Shown here in pieces: positions 33,490 to 43,895 of a DNA stretch of 64,000 nucleotides. Every line of letters begins with the position of its first letter. Position 1 is the first letter of the stretch. The DNA comes from Elusimicrobiota bacterium (GTDB lineage: Bacteria; Elusimicrobiota; Elusimicrobia; UBA1565; UBA9628), in assembly GCA_016218545.1 (NCBI GenBank), contig JACRDQ010000018.1:124001-188000 (forward strand), given 5' to 3'. Under the pieces are notes generated by a model that did no database searches, was not told where the DNA came from, and saw only the letters and a list, made by a program, of their open reading frames with translations. The position numbers and the translations under genes are program-made.

Positions 33490-35787
33490 ATGACCCACCG
33501 TTCACCAAGACTCCGGGCCGCGGGACGCTCCGCCGGGACCGCGGCCGTGCAGGAGCGCAGGCTCGCCCAGGCCGAGATGCTGCTCGCCATCCCAAGGAAG
33601 CTTGCGGCCATCGACTCCCTCGACGAGATCCTCGAGACCCTGGTCAAGATGACCACCATGGAGCTCGGCGCGGAGCGCGGCTCGCTCTTCCTCAACGACG
33701 GCCAGGCCGGGGAGCTCTTCTCCATCGTGGCCCAGGGCACCAGCCGCCGCCGCATCCGCATCGCCAACACCACCGGCATCGCGGGCTCCGTCTTCCACGC
33801 CGGGACGGGCGCCATCGTCCACAACGTCTACAAGGACGGCCGCTTCAACCGGGAGATCGACCAGCAGACGGGCTTCAAGACGCGCTGCATGATCTGCGCC
33901 CCCATCATCTCGGTCAAGGGCGAGACCATGGGGGTCGCTCAGGTCCTCAATAAGAGGAAAGGGCGCTTCACCCTCGAGGACCTCAGGCTCCTCGAAGCCA
34001 TGACGACCCAGGCCGCGGTCGCCCTGCACGGCGCCCAGTACGTCGAGAAGATGCGCCTTTCCCGCGAGAAGGAGCTGGAGTTCCTGGACGTGGTCGCGGA
34101 CGTCACCTCAGAGATCGACCTCGGGACCCTGCTCCGCAAGGTCATGCGCGAAGCCACCCGGATGCTCTCGGCCGAGCGCTCGACCCTCTTCCTCAACGAC
34201 GAGAAGACGGGGGAACTCTGGTCTCTGGTCGGAGAGGGCATCGGCGCGACCCAGATCCGCTTCCCCAACCACCTCGGCATCGGGGGCGCGGTCTTCACCA
34301 CGGCCAAGTCCGTCAACATCCCCCACGCCTACGCCGACATGCGCTTCAACCCCTCCTTCGACAAGAAGACGGGGTTCTTCACGCGCTCGATCCTCTGCGT
34401 CCCGGTCATCAACAAGGGGGGCAAGATCATCGGCGTCACGCAGGTCCTCAACAAGCACGGCGGCCCGTTCTCGGGAGAGGACGAGTCGCGCCTGCGCGCC
34501 TTCACCGCCCAGATCGCCATCGCCCTGGAGAACGCCAAGCTCTTCGCGGACGTCCAGAACATGAAGAACTACAACGAGAGCATGCTCCAGAGCATGAGCA
34601 ACGGCGTCGTCACCCTCGACGAGGAGGGGAAGGTCGTCACCTGCAACGCGGCCGGGCTGCGCATCCTCAAGGCCGAGCCCTCCGGGATCGTAGGCCGCCC
34701 CGTGGACGCCTACTTCAGCAACGGCGCCTCCTGGATCGTGGACAAGGTCCGGCGGGTGGGGGAGACCCAGCAGGCGGACGTCACCATGGACGCCGAGCTC
34801 TGTCTCGACCACACCAAGGTCTCCGCCAACGTCACGGTCCTGCCCCTGGTCAGCGCCGCGGCCAAGAAGCTGGGCACCATGATCATCATCGACGACATCT
34901 CCGGGGAGAAGCGCATGAAGTCGACGATGGCGCGCTACATGGACCCCACCCTGGCCGACCAGCTCCTCGCGGGAGGGGAGGACCTCCTCGGCGGCAAGAG
35001 CACGGTCGCCACGGTGCTCTTCTCCGACATCCGGAGCTTCACCACCATCTCCGAGGAACTCGGCCCCCAGATCACCGTCGGGCTCCTCAACAAGTACTTC
35101 ACCCTCATGGTCGAGTGCATCCAGGCCGAGGGCGGCATGCTCGACAAGTTCATCGGCGACGCCATCATGGCGGGCTTCGGCATCCCCATCGCCCACCCCG
35201 ACAACGAGGACCGCGCCATCCGCTGCGCGGTCTCCATGCTGGCCGCCCTGCGCGTCTGGAACTCGCAGCGGACGGAAGTGGGGCGCAGGCCCATCGAGAT
35301 CGGTATCGGCCTCAACACGGACACCGTGGTCTCCGGCAACATCGGCTCGCCCAAGAGGATGGACTACACGATGATCGGCGACGGGGTCAACCTGGCGGCG
35401 CGCCTGGAGACCGCGTGCAAGCAGTACGGCACGCGCATCCTCATCAGCGAGAACACCTACAAGCGCCTCAAGGGGACCTACCGGATCCGCGACATCGACG
35501 ACGTGGTGGTCAAGGGCAAGACCAAGCCCGTCAAGATCTACGAGGTCCTCGACCACCACTCCGATGAGAGCTTCCCGAACATGATGGAGGCCCTGGGCTT
35601 CTTCAGGGAGGGGCGCAAGGCCTACGCCGCCGGCCGCTGGGACGACGCGGCCAAGGCCTTCAAGGAAGCCCTGCGCCTGAACCCAGACGACAGGCCCGCC
35701 CGGCTCTACGTCGACCGCTGCGGAGCGCTCAAGAGCCGCCCTCCCGAGGGCTCGTGGACCGGCGTCACGGTCCTCTCCGAGAAATGA
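33490..35787 (+). CDS. CyaB1-like adenylate/guanylate cyclase: GAF-GAF-PAS-cyclase-TPR
   Basis: 765 residues, soluble. GAF-A (about 35-180), GAF-B (about 200-350), a PAS domain (about 365-470), a class III nucleotide cyclase domain (about 490-690) and a C-terminal TPR-like hairpin (FREGRKAYAAGRWDDAAKAF). Cyclase residues: metal Asp in LFSDIRSFTTISE and GDAIMAGFG, and Lys in MLDKFIGD. GAF-B carries the NKFDE-type signature of cyclic-nucleotide-binding GAFs (NKHGGPFSGEDE); GAF-A has a near match (NKRKGRFTLEDL). Domain order equals that of Anabaena CyaB1, a cAMP-activated adenylate cyclase. cAMP is the likely product, but the specificity residues were not resolved. The ATG of the PilZ gene lies in its stop codon. 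Confidence 0.92.
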   Translation: MTHRSPRLRAAGRSAGTAAVQERRLAQAEMLLAIPRKLAAIDSLDEILETLVKMTTMELGAERGSLFLNDGQAGELFSIVAQGTSRRRIRIANTTGIAGSVFHAGTGAIVHNVYKDGRFNREIDQQTGFKTRCMICAPIISVKGETMGVAQVLNKRKGRFTLEDLRLLEAMTTQAAVALHGAQYVEKMRLSREKELEFLDVVADVTSEIDLGTLLRKVMREATRMLSAERSTLFLNDEKTGELWSLVGEGIGATQIRFPNHLGIGGAVFTTAKSVNIPHAYADMRFNPSFDKKTGFFTRSILCVPVINKGGKIIGVTQVLNKHGGPFSGEDESRLRAFTAQIAIALENAKLFADVQNMKNYNESMLQSMSNGVVTLDEEGKVVTCNAAGLRILKAEPSGIVGRPVDAYFSNGASWIVDKVRRVGETQQADVTMDAELCLDHTKVSANVTVLPLVSAAAKKLGTMIIIDDISGEKRMKSTMARYMDPTLADQLLAGGEDLLGGKSTVATVLFSDIRSFTTISEELGPQITVGLLNKYFTLMVECIQAEGGMLDKFIGDAIMAGFGIPIAHPDNEDRAIRCAVSMLAALRVWNSQRTEVGRRPIEIGIGLNTDTVVSGNIGSPKRMDYTMIGDGVNLAARLETACKQYGTRILISENTYKRLKGTYRIRDIDDVVVKGKTKPVKIYEVLDHHSDESFPNMMEALGFFREGRKAYAAGRWDDAAKAFKEALRLNPDDRPARLYVDRCGALKSRPPEGSWTGVTVLSEK

Positions 35788-36122
35788 CCCGCAAGACAGG
35801 CGCGGAAAGGCGCACCCATGCCCGCAAGGCCGTCCGGCACCCGGCCAAGCTGCGCGTCCACCCGGACCACCGCCTCGTGGCCCGGCTCGAGGAGGGCGGG
35901 ACCTGGCACCACTGCCTCATCATCAACATCTCGCCCGGGGGCGCCAAGGTCTCCATCGGCGAACCCGTCGGCCAGGCGAAGACGGTGCACCTCGAGATCG
36001 CGAAATTCGGGCGGTTCGGGTGCGAGGTCGTCTGGCGCTCCGGCTCCGAGCTGGGCTTGAGGTTCACCCACGACCCGGCCGCGATGAGCGAGGTCGTGAT
36101 GGGCCTGGCCGTCTACGGCTAG
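35784..36122 (+). CDS. PilZ-domain protein (probable c-di-GMP receptor)
   Basis: 112 residues, single domain. An N-terminal Arg-rich segment (RRTHARKAVRHPAKLRV) includes the RxxxR-type arginines, and NISPGGAKV supplies the D/NxSxxG motif; both are the c-di-GMP-binding signatures. It ends with ELGLRFTHDP, the last strand of the fold. It is co-translated with the cyclase (ATGA), so one operon holds a predicted cAMP producer and a c-di-GMP receptor. No GGDEF or EAL gene is in the window. Binding is inferred from motifs only. Confidence 0.88.
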   Translation: MTRKTGAERRTHARKAVRHPAKLRVHPDHRLVARLEEGGTWHHCLIINISPGGAKVSIGEPVGQAKTVHLEIAKFGRFGCEVVWRSGSELGLRFTHDPAAMSEVVMGLAVYG

Positions 36123-36133
36123 CAGGCTGCCGG

Positions 36134-37132
36134 CTACTCCACGCCTTCGGCCGCGCCGGTCACGTCGTAGCCCACGCTCACGCTCCCCAGGCCGCTGAAG
36201 CTCGCCCCGCCGAGCACGGCCCGGTTGTCGGTCGCGGCGTCCGCCCAGGGCTCGAGCCGGTAGAGCGTGAGCTTTCCTCCCCCGGACGAGTCCTCCGAGA
36301 ACGCGATGCCCCGGCGCCTGAGCCAGCGTGAGTCCTGCTTCAGGGAGCGCTTGGAGGGGTCCTCGATGCGCACGAGCTTCACCTCGGCGGAGTCGAGCCG
36401 CGAGCCGGCCATGCCGTAGCGGAACTCGAAATGGCCCCCCTCGGACGCCAGGGACTCCGGGAAGACCGAGACCACGAGGAGGCAGTCGTAGGCCACGTCG
36501 TAGACCGCGGCCTTGGCCAGGGCGCGCGACTCGCCGTGCCTCTTGGTCTTGACGAAGGTGCTCACGGGCACGGGCCGGGAGTCGCTGCGGACCGAGACCG
36601 GCTGCCAGACGGCGGCCTCGGGAGTGACGCGGGCGGCCTTGCCCTGGGCGGAGCCCGCGGCGCAGAGGGTCTGGAAGGAGAAGGAGCGCTGCAGGTCCAG
36701 GAAGCGCTCGGCCTCGGCCTCGAAAAGCTCGGTCGGGGCCCGGTAGCCCAGCCTGATGAAGCCGCGCCGGACCGGGACATAGACCGCGGACTCGTCCGCC
36801 CTCGTCGTGTAGAGGGCCCTCAGCCCGTTGAAGACGGCCTCGCGCCGGACCTGTTCGCCTCCGGAGCGGATGGCGTTGAAATGGGTCTCGAAGCCGTGCT
36901 TGCCGCGGCGCATATTCGCGTCCACGGACAAGACCGGCCGGGCCCCGCACCCGGGACCCAGGCAGGGCGGGCGGCAGGTCGTCCTGGTGAGGTCCTCCTT
37001 GGGACTCTCCTGGCGCACCTCCCAACCGTCCGGACACGTGAAGCCGCAGCAATCCGGCACCGCCACCTGCTCGGCCTCGGAGGGACCCGCGAGCAGGGCC
37101 AGGAGGGCCGCGGCGAAGAGGACTCCCGTCAC
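36134..37132 (-). CDS. Secreted Cys-containing protein of unknown function
   Basis: 332 residues from a GTG that overlaps the previous stop (GTGA). Signal peptide (VLFAAALLALLAGPSEAE), then a cysteine cluster at the mature N-terminus (PDCCGFTCPDGW, CRPPCLGPGC) that may form a small disulfide-bonded domain. The remainder appears alpha/beta with no recognised family. It is the third and last gene of the unit with the Memo-AMMECR1 fusion and a membrane-anchored protein, so a common envelope process is likely. Function unknown. Confidence 0.7.
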   Translation of the reverse strand: MTGVLFAAALLALLAGPSEAEQVAVPDCCGFTCPDGWEVRQESPKEDLTRTTCRPPCLGPGCGARPVLSVDANMRRGKHGFETHFNAIRSGGEQVRREAVFNGLRALYTTRADESAVYVPVRRGFIRLGYRAPTELFEAEAERFLDLQRSFSFQTLCAAGSAQGKAARVTPEAAVWQPVSVRSDSRPVPVSTFVKTKRHGESRALAKAAVYDVAYDCLLVVSVFPESLASEGGHFEFRYGMAGSRLDSAEVKLVRIEDPSKRSLKQDSRWLRRRGIAFSEDSSGGGKLTLYRLEPWADAATDNRAVLGGASFSGLGSVSVGYDVTGAAEGVE

Positions 37133-38607
37133 GGCTCCTCCCCGAGGTCCTGGCGCGTCACCTTGGGACCCGACTTGAAAGGCGAGAGGCTCCCCTTGGC
37201 CGGGAGCGCGGGCAGCGGAGCCTCTGCCGCGGCCGGGGGAGGAGCCGCGGCGGCCTGGACCGCCGTCGGAGCCGGAGCCTGGGCCGCGGCCTGGCTGGCC
37301 TGGAGCTGCGCCGCCTGGGCGGCCGTGTAGTCCGTCATGCGCTCCTTCTTGCGCCGGCGCGCGCTCTCCGCGCGCTCGGCGTTGCGCTTGGCCAGGTCCG
37401 CGGCCAGGCGCACGGAACGCTCCACGAGCCGGAGCGGCTGCTCCACCGTAAGGTCGTGGACCTTCAGGGTCTTGGGCGCCTCGGGCTCAGGAGCGGCGGG
37501 CTCGACCGCGGCCGGGGCCGCGATCACGAGGGTCGAGGAATCCCGGACAGCGCCGGTGGAGAGGACAGGGAACGGCATGAAGCTCGCAAGCGGCTGGACG
37601 GCCGGAGCCTGCGCCGCGGCCGGGACGGACGCGGCCGGCGGCGCGGTCAAGGCCGGAGGCCCTGGCCGTCCCGGAGGATTGGAGGGCCAGGCGCCCCCGC
37701 CGCCCTCGGGAAAAGCCTCGGCAGGCGGGGGCCGGCGCTGGGCCAGCATCATGTAGTCCTCCATGGAGAGGTCCGACTGCAGGAGCCGCTGCACGAAGAC
37801 GGCGATCTCCTTGTCTGAGTACCGGCCCTCCTTGGGAGGCGCGGTGAAGAGGAGGTCGTCGCCGTCGAAATCCTCTCCCTTGAAGCGGCGCGTAAAGGCC
37901 CGGGCCCGAAGCACCGGCTCGGTGTCCTTGCCGGGCTCCGTCCAGAAGTAGACCCACTCCCGGACGCGGCCGGGCTTCTCGAACCCCGCCGCCCCGGCGG
38001 CGGAGGCGCCGAGCACCACGACCTTGCGCACGAGCACGCGGCTCTCCCGAGGGGCGAGCTTCTCGACGCTCCTGGCCGCGGCCAGGGCCACGTCCGCGAC
38101 CTCGCCCTGCACCACGAGGTCCACGCTCCCGTGGGCCTCGATGATCATCATGATCTGGCTGCTGAGCGCCGCGACCATGTCGTCACGGCGCACCCCCAGG
38201 CCGCGCGTCTCCAGGCTCCACGCAGGCACGCTCACCGGGCCCTCGAAGAGCTCCGCGTAGCGGGGACCGGACAGCACCCCGGCGCGCCGGAGCAGCCACC
38301 CCAGCCGTCCCAGCGGGGCGAACCCGCGTGGGAGGTCCAGGATGCGGTCGTTGTCGACGCAGTCGGACAAGAGGATCGTCATCTTCCTGGCCGAGAGGCT
38401 CGTCCCGTCCGCGGTCCAGCCCTTGATGAAGACCGCGGTCTCCCGCTCGTTGGCCTCCATCTGCCCCGCGTCGCTCCCGCGCTGGAGGAGGAGGAAGAGG
38501 AGCAGGAGACCCACGACCAGGAGGCCCGCGTCCACGGCCACGAAGAGCGCCAGGCGCCTCCTGATGAGGCGGCGCAGGCCTGCCAGACCCCCGGCAGGAA
38601 GCGTCAC
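37129..38607 (-). CDS. Membrane-anchored protein with long Ala/Pro-rich tail, unknown function
   Basis: 492 residues from a GTG overlapping the Memo-AMMECR1 stop (GTGA). A single N-terminal membrane helix (LFVAVDAGLLVVGLLLLFLLL) follows a short Arg-rich cytoplasmic part. The periplasmic domain (about 60-300) has alpha/beta character with repeated basic/hydrophobic strands (ESRVLVRKVVVLGASA). The last 180 residues are Ala/Pro-rich with a charged helix (AKRNAERAESARRRKKER). The single-helix plus periplasmic-domain layout recalls TraE/VirB8-like proteins, but I see no real motif match. It is coupled at both ends by GTGA overlaps. Confidence 0.68.
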   Translation of the reverse strand: MTLPAGGLAGLRRLIRRRLALFVAVDAGLLVVGLLLLFLLLQRGSDAGQMEANERETAVFIKGWTADGTSLSARKMTILLSDCVDNDRILDLPRGFAPLGRLGWLLRRAGVLSGPRYAELFEGPVSVPAWSLETRGLGVRRDDMVAALSSQIMMIIEAHGSVDLVVQGEVADVALAAARSVEKLAPRESRVLVRKVVVLGASAAGAAGFEKPGRVREWVYFWTEPGKDTEPVLRARAFTRRFKGEDFDGDDLLFTAPPKEGRYSDKEIAVFVQRLLQSDLSMEDYMMLAQRRPPPAEAFPEGGGGAWPSNPPGRPGPPALTAPPAASVPAAAQAPAVQPLASFMPFPVLSTGAVRDSSTLVIAAPAAVEPAAPEPEAPKTLKVHDLTVEQPLRLVERSVRLAADLAKRNAERAESARRRKKERMTDYTAAQAAQLQASQAAAQAPAPTAVQAAAAPPPAAAEAPLPALPAKGSLSPFKSGPKVTRQDLGEEP

Positions 38608-40142
38608 TCGGACTCCTCGAACGCCTCGTCGTCGAAGACCTCGATATCGGTCTTCGGGTCCTTCCAACAGTCCCGGGGCAGGCCCGCCTTCTGCTCGCAG
38701 ACCTCGCCGAGGAAGGCCGCCTTGTCCGGAAGCTGGGCCCACACCTGGGGCAGGAACAGGCCGCGCCGCTCCCCTTGCCGCACCACGACCCCCTGGCCGG
38801 GCTTGACCTCGGCGCCGCTCTTCACTCGGCGGAAGGGGGAGAGCCTGGAGATCTCGATGCGCAGGCCGGGGAGCTCCGAGGCCTCCACGGGAGGGAAGCG
38901 GTGGTCGCGCAGCGCGGCCTCGACCGCGAAATACTGGACCGCGTCCGCCAAGGCCATGTTCGGCGCGAGGCTCCCGACGCAGCCTCGCAGCCGTCCTGGC
39001 GCGGCCTTTCTCAGATCGCCAGGTCCCGCAGGCCGGTCAGGAAGGCCGGAGGGACCCGGGGCAGAGGACTCCCTACTGGTCAGGGTCACGAACACGGCCT
39101 CGGGCAGGTTCCACTCCGGCTCGCGCCAGAACGCGCTCTCAGGGTCCTTGCCCTGGGCCACCTTCATGGTCAGGGCCCGTCGGGCCAGGCCCAGGAGGTT
39201 CTTGCGCGACTCCGCCGAGAGGGACCTCGTCCTGGGGGTGGCAGCGCCCCTGACCCAAGCCGCGGCCGCGTAGCCTACGCTGCGGGAGCGGTCGCCTCCC
39301 GGGCCCTCGCCGGAGTTCGTGTAGCGCAGGAGCCTGGCCACGCCTCCGATCCGCCTCATCGCGTAGAGCGCGGCCAGGATCCCGGACTCGCCGCAGGCGG
39401 TCGTGTCGAGGCCCGGGACGCCCCGCCGCATGAGGGCCCGTCCCGCGAGCTGGAAGTACGCCGGGTCGTCGGGACGGCTCGTCAGGGCCGAGAGCACGGC
39501 CAGGTCCGCGACCCGGGCCGCCCCGCTCTCAGGATAGTGAGAGAGGTCCGAGGACACGACGAGCAGGGTCCTCCCGGCCTTGAAGACCTTGGCCACGGCC
39601 TCGCCCACGCGGCGGGAGGCCTCGAGGTCCTCCGTGTTCATGAGCAGGGGGACCGCTTTCCAGCCGGGCTGGAGGGCGCGCTGGAGGAAGGGGAGCTGGA
39701 CCTCGACGCTGTGCTCTCCCTCGAAGGCCCGGGGCAGGACCTCGATGCCGGGCGACAAGGACCTCAAGCGCGCCGCGACCGCGGCGTCGATGGGCACCCG
39801 CCCCAGGGGCGTCTCCAAGGCGCCCCCGAAGAGGGTGGCTGCTCCGCGGAGCGCGACCCGATGCCCCGCGGAGAGGATGATCACGGTCTCGTAGCTATGT
39901 CCCTTCACCTGGGCATAGGCCTGGCCGGCCGTGGCCCCGGAGTAGGAGTAGCCGGCATGCGGGGAGAGCAAGCCCAGGATCTCGCCCTTCACCGCTCCGG
40001 AGGACGCCGCGGCCAGGAAGGAGTCCACGGCGGCGCCCAGCTCCGACGCGTCGCCGGGGTAGAAGCCGCCCGCGACCTGCGGGGGGACGACCTCGGCCCG
40101 GAGAACGGCGGCCAGCAAGAGGGGGAGGAACGAAGACGGCAT
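38604..40142 (-). CDS. Secreted Memo-AMMECR1 fusion (AmmeMemoRadiSam proteins B and A)
   Basis: 512 residues. A predicted signal peptide (SSFLPLLLAAVLRAE) precedes a Memo domain (about 20-265) with metal-site residues in SPHAGYSYSG, EGEHSVEVQLPF, SSDLSHYP and TTACGESG. An AMMECR1 domain follows (about 290-505): LRGCVGSL, AALRDHRFPPV, LPGLRIEISRLSPF, GLFLPQVWAQ, KAGLPRDCW. Memo and AMMECR1 normally act with a radical-SAM partner in an uncharacterised system; that partner is not here. Export would be unexpected for this family. The minus-strand TATAAT at 40157-40152 nearly touches the upstream in-frame ATG at 40151, so the second ATG at 40142 is taken as the start. Confidence 0.88.
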   Translation of the reverse strand: MPSSFLPLLLAAVLRAEVVPPQVAGGFYPGDASELGAAVDSFLAAASSGAVKGEILGLLSPHAGYSYSGATAGQAYAQVKGHSYETVIILSAGHRVALRGAATLFGGALETPLGRVPIDAAVAARLRSLSPGIEVLPRAFEGEHSVEVQLPFLQRALQPGWKAVPLLMNTEDLEASRRVGEAVAKVFKAGRTLLVVSSDLSHYPESGAARVADLAVLSALTSRPDDPAYFQLAGRALMRRGVPGLDTTACGESGILAALYAMRRIGGVARLLRYTNSGEGPGGDRSRSVGYAAAAWVRGAATPRTRSLSAESRKNLLGLARRALTMKVAQGKDPESAFWREPEWNLPEAVFVTLTSRESSAPGPSGLPDRPAGPGDLRKAAPGRLRGCVGSLAPNMALADAVQYFAVEAALRDHRFPPVEASELPGLRIEISRLSPFRRVKSGAEVKPGQGVVVRQGERRGLFLPQVWAQLPDKAAFLGEVCEQKAGLPRDCWKDPKTDIEVFDDEAFEESE

Positions 40143-40151
40143 CACGGCCAT

Positions 40152-40210
40152 ATTATAATGAAAATCCGGACCGGGCGGGGTTCCGTTGCTTCTTAAAATA
40201 GAGTTATAAT
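40152..40210. promoter_or_regulatory. Divergent promoters for the Memo-AMMECR1 unit and glgC
   Basis: Perfect TATAAT boxes are present on the minus strand (40157-40152) and the plus strand (40205-40210). The minus unit would be leaderless. The plus transcript would have a leader of about 58 nt before the glgC start used here. No operator is evident between them. Confidence 0.6.
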
Positions 40211-40274
40211 GCTTTCGTCCCCTCGCGACATGAGCGCGGTCCCATCAGGTCCGCGCTGGGAGCGCAAGACAGAG

Positions 40275-41509
<1,235 letters not shown>

Positions 41510-41513
<4 letters not shown>

Positions 41514-43858
41514 ACGCCAAGAACGGCAACGTCTTGAAGCTCCGCGCCCGCAGGGGCGAGCACCTGCTGGCCAAGAAGACCGCTCTCCCGGACCTCGCCT
41601 TCTGGGAGGACCTCGACCTCGTCTACCGGACCCTGGTCGCGACCCTCTTCAACTTCGTCCCGACCTCGGGACACCCGGGGGGGAGCATCTCCTCGGGGCG
41701 GATCGTGCAGACCCTCGTCTTCGACGTCATGGACTACGACTACTCCGACCCGGCCTCCCCGGCGAACGACCTCCTCTGCTACGCGGCCGGGCACAAGGCC
41801 ATGGGCCTCTATTCCCTCTGGGGCCTGCGCAACGAGTGCGTGCGCATCCACAAGCCGGGCCTCCTGCCCGAGCTCTCCAGGCAACTGCGCCTGGAGGACC
41901 TCATGGGCTTCCGGCGCAACCCGACACAGCCCACCCCTCTCTTCAAGCAGTTCAAGGCCAAGGCCCTCGACGGCCACCCGACCCCGGCGACCCCCTTCAT
42001 CCCCATCGCCACCGGAGCCAGCGGGGTCGGCATCCCGGCTGCCATGGGCGTGGCCCTCGGCGCCCTCGACCTCTACGGGGCCAAGGCCCCGCGCGTCCAC
42101 GCCATCGAAGGCGAGGGCGGCATGACCCCCGGCCGCGTGCACGAAGCCCTGGCCTCGGCCGCCACCATGGGCCTGTCCAACTTCACCCTGCACGTGGACT
42201 GGAACCAGGCCTCCATCGACTCGGACCACGTCTGCGCGGAGGGCGACACCCCCGGGGACTACGTCCAGTGGAGCCCGGCGGAGCTCCTGCTCCTGCACGA
42301 CTGGAACGTCATCGAGGTGGAGGACGGCAAGGACTTCGCCCTCGTTCACGCGGCACAGAAGCTCGCGGCCGGCATCAAGAACTCCCAGCCCACGGCCATC
42401 GTCTACCGCACGGTCAAGGGCTGGCAGTACGGCATCGAGGGCCGCAAGTCGCACGGGGCGGGGCACAAGTGCTGCTCCCTCGAGTTCTACAAGGCCATCG
42501 GCCACTTCGAGGAACGCTTCAAGGTCGAGTTTCCGCGCTTCGAGGGCGACCCCACGGCCGACCGGCTCGAAGCCTCGTACTGGGAGTGCCTGAGCGTCAT
42601 CCGCACGGCCCTGGAGACCGAGGGGAAGACCGCCAAGACCGCGGGCGAGCGCGTGGAGAAGGCGGGCAAGCGCTTCAAGGCCCTGTCCCGGACCCCGCGC
42701 CCCGAGGCCCCGAACCTCAAGGCCCTCTACGAGTCACCCCTGAGCCCCGCCAAGCCGCCGCCGGAAGTGAGCTACAAGCCCGGCCAGGCCGTCACCATCC
42801 GGCAGGCCCTGGGCGCCTCCCTGAGCCACCTCAACAAGCTCACCAAGGGCGCGTTCATGGGCTGCGCCGCGGACCTCCTCGAGTCCACCAGCATCTCGGT
42901 GCTCAACGAGGCCTTCCCCAAGGGGTTCTTCCACGCCAGGACCAACCCCGGCTCGCGCATCTGTTCGGTCGGCGGCATCTGCGAGGACGCCATGGGCGCC
43001 ATGATGGCGGGCCTGGCCTCCTACCGCCACCACATCGGGGCCACGAGCTCCTACGCCGCCTTCATCGCGGCCCTCGAGCACGTGGCCGCGCGCCTGCACG
43101 TCATCGGCCAGCAGGCCCGCCGCTCCGTCGACGGCGAGCCCTACCAGACCTTCATGATCATCAACGCGCACGCGGGCCCCAAGACCGGAGAGGACGGGCC
43201 CACGCACGCGGACCCCCAGGCCCTCCAGCTCCTGCAGAATAACTTCCCCGACGGCACCGCCATCACGCTCGTGCCGTGGGAGCCCACCGAGGTCTGGCCG
43301 CTCCTCATCGCGGCCCTGCAGGCCCGCCCGGCGCTGCTGTCTCCGTTCGTCACGAGGCCCCCTGAGATCATCGTGGACCGCGCCGCCCTGCGCCTGCCCC
43401 CGGCCGAGGCCGCGGCCAAGGGCGTCTACGCCATGAGGCGCGGCAAGACCGACCGCACCGTGGTGCTCGCCGGCTCAGGGGTCGCTATCGCCTTCGTGCG
43501 GGACGTCCTGCCCCAGCTCGACAAGGAGGGCATCGACGTCAACGTCTTCTACGTGGCCAGCGCCGAGCTCTTCGACCTCCTGCCGCAGGCCGAGCGCGAG
43601 CGCATCTTCCCGGAGCGCCTGGCCTACCAGGCCATGGGCATCACGGACTTCACCCTGCCGACCATGTGGCGCTGGATCAGGTCCAACGAGGGCTTAGCTA
43701 AGTCCCTGCACAGCTTCAGGACCGGGCACTACCTCGGCTCGGGCCAGGGCGACCGCGTGCTCGCCGAGGCGGGCATCGACGGCCCGGCCCAACTGAGGGC
43801 GGTGCGGGATTGGGCCAAGGCCAAGCTCGCCTCGCCGCTGGCTGAAGCCAAGCACTGA
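41510..43858 (+). CDS. Transketolase-family enzyme, unusually long
   Basis: 782 residues against about 620-670 for typical transketolases. The thiamine diphosphate N-domain has SGHPGGSISSGR, AAGHKAMG and the cofactor/metal motif GEGGMTPGRVHEAL...DWNQASID (GDG...N type). The middle domain includes AADLLESTSISVLN, CEDAMGAMMAGLASYRHHIG (catalytic Glu region) and AHAGPKTGEDGPTHADPQ. The C-domain follows from about 640. Length approaches phosphoketolase, but the phosphoketolase signatures are absent. It probably moves two-carbon units between sugar phosphates. Start overlaps glgC by ATGA. Confidence 0.88.
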
Positions 43859-43895
43859 GCGGCCGAAGGCCGGAGAGGCGGAGGGGCTTTGCCCC

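Noticed and set aside
37129..38607. Membrane-anchored protein as a VirB8/TraE secretion component
   Set aside because: Only the single-helix topology is similar; no sequence motif and no other secretion genes are nearby.
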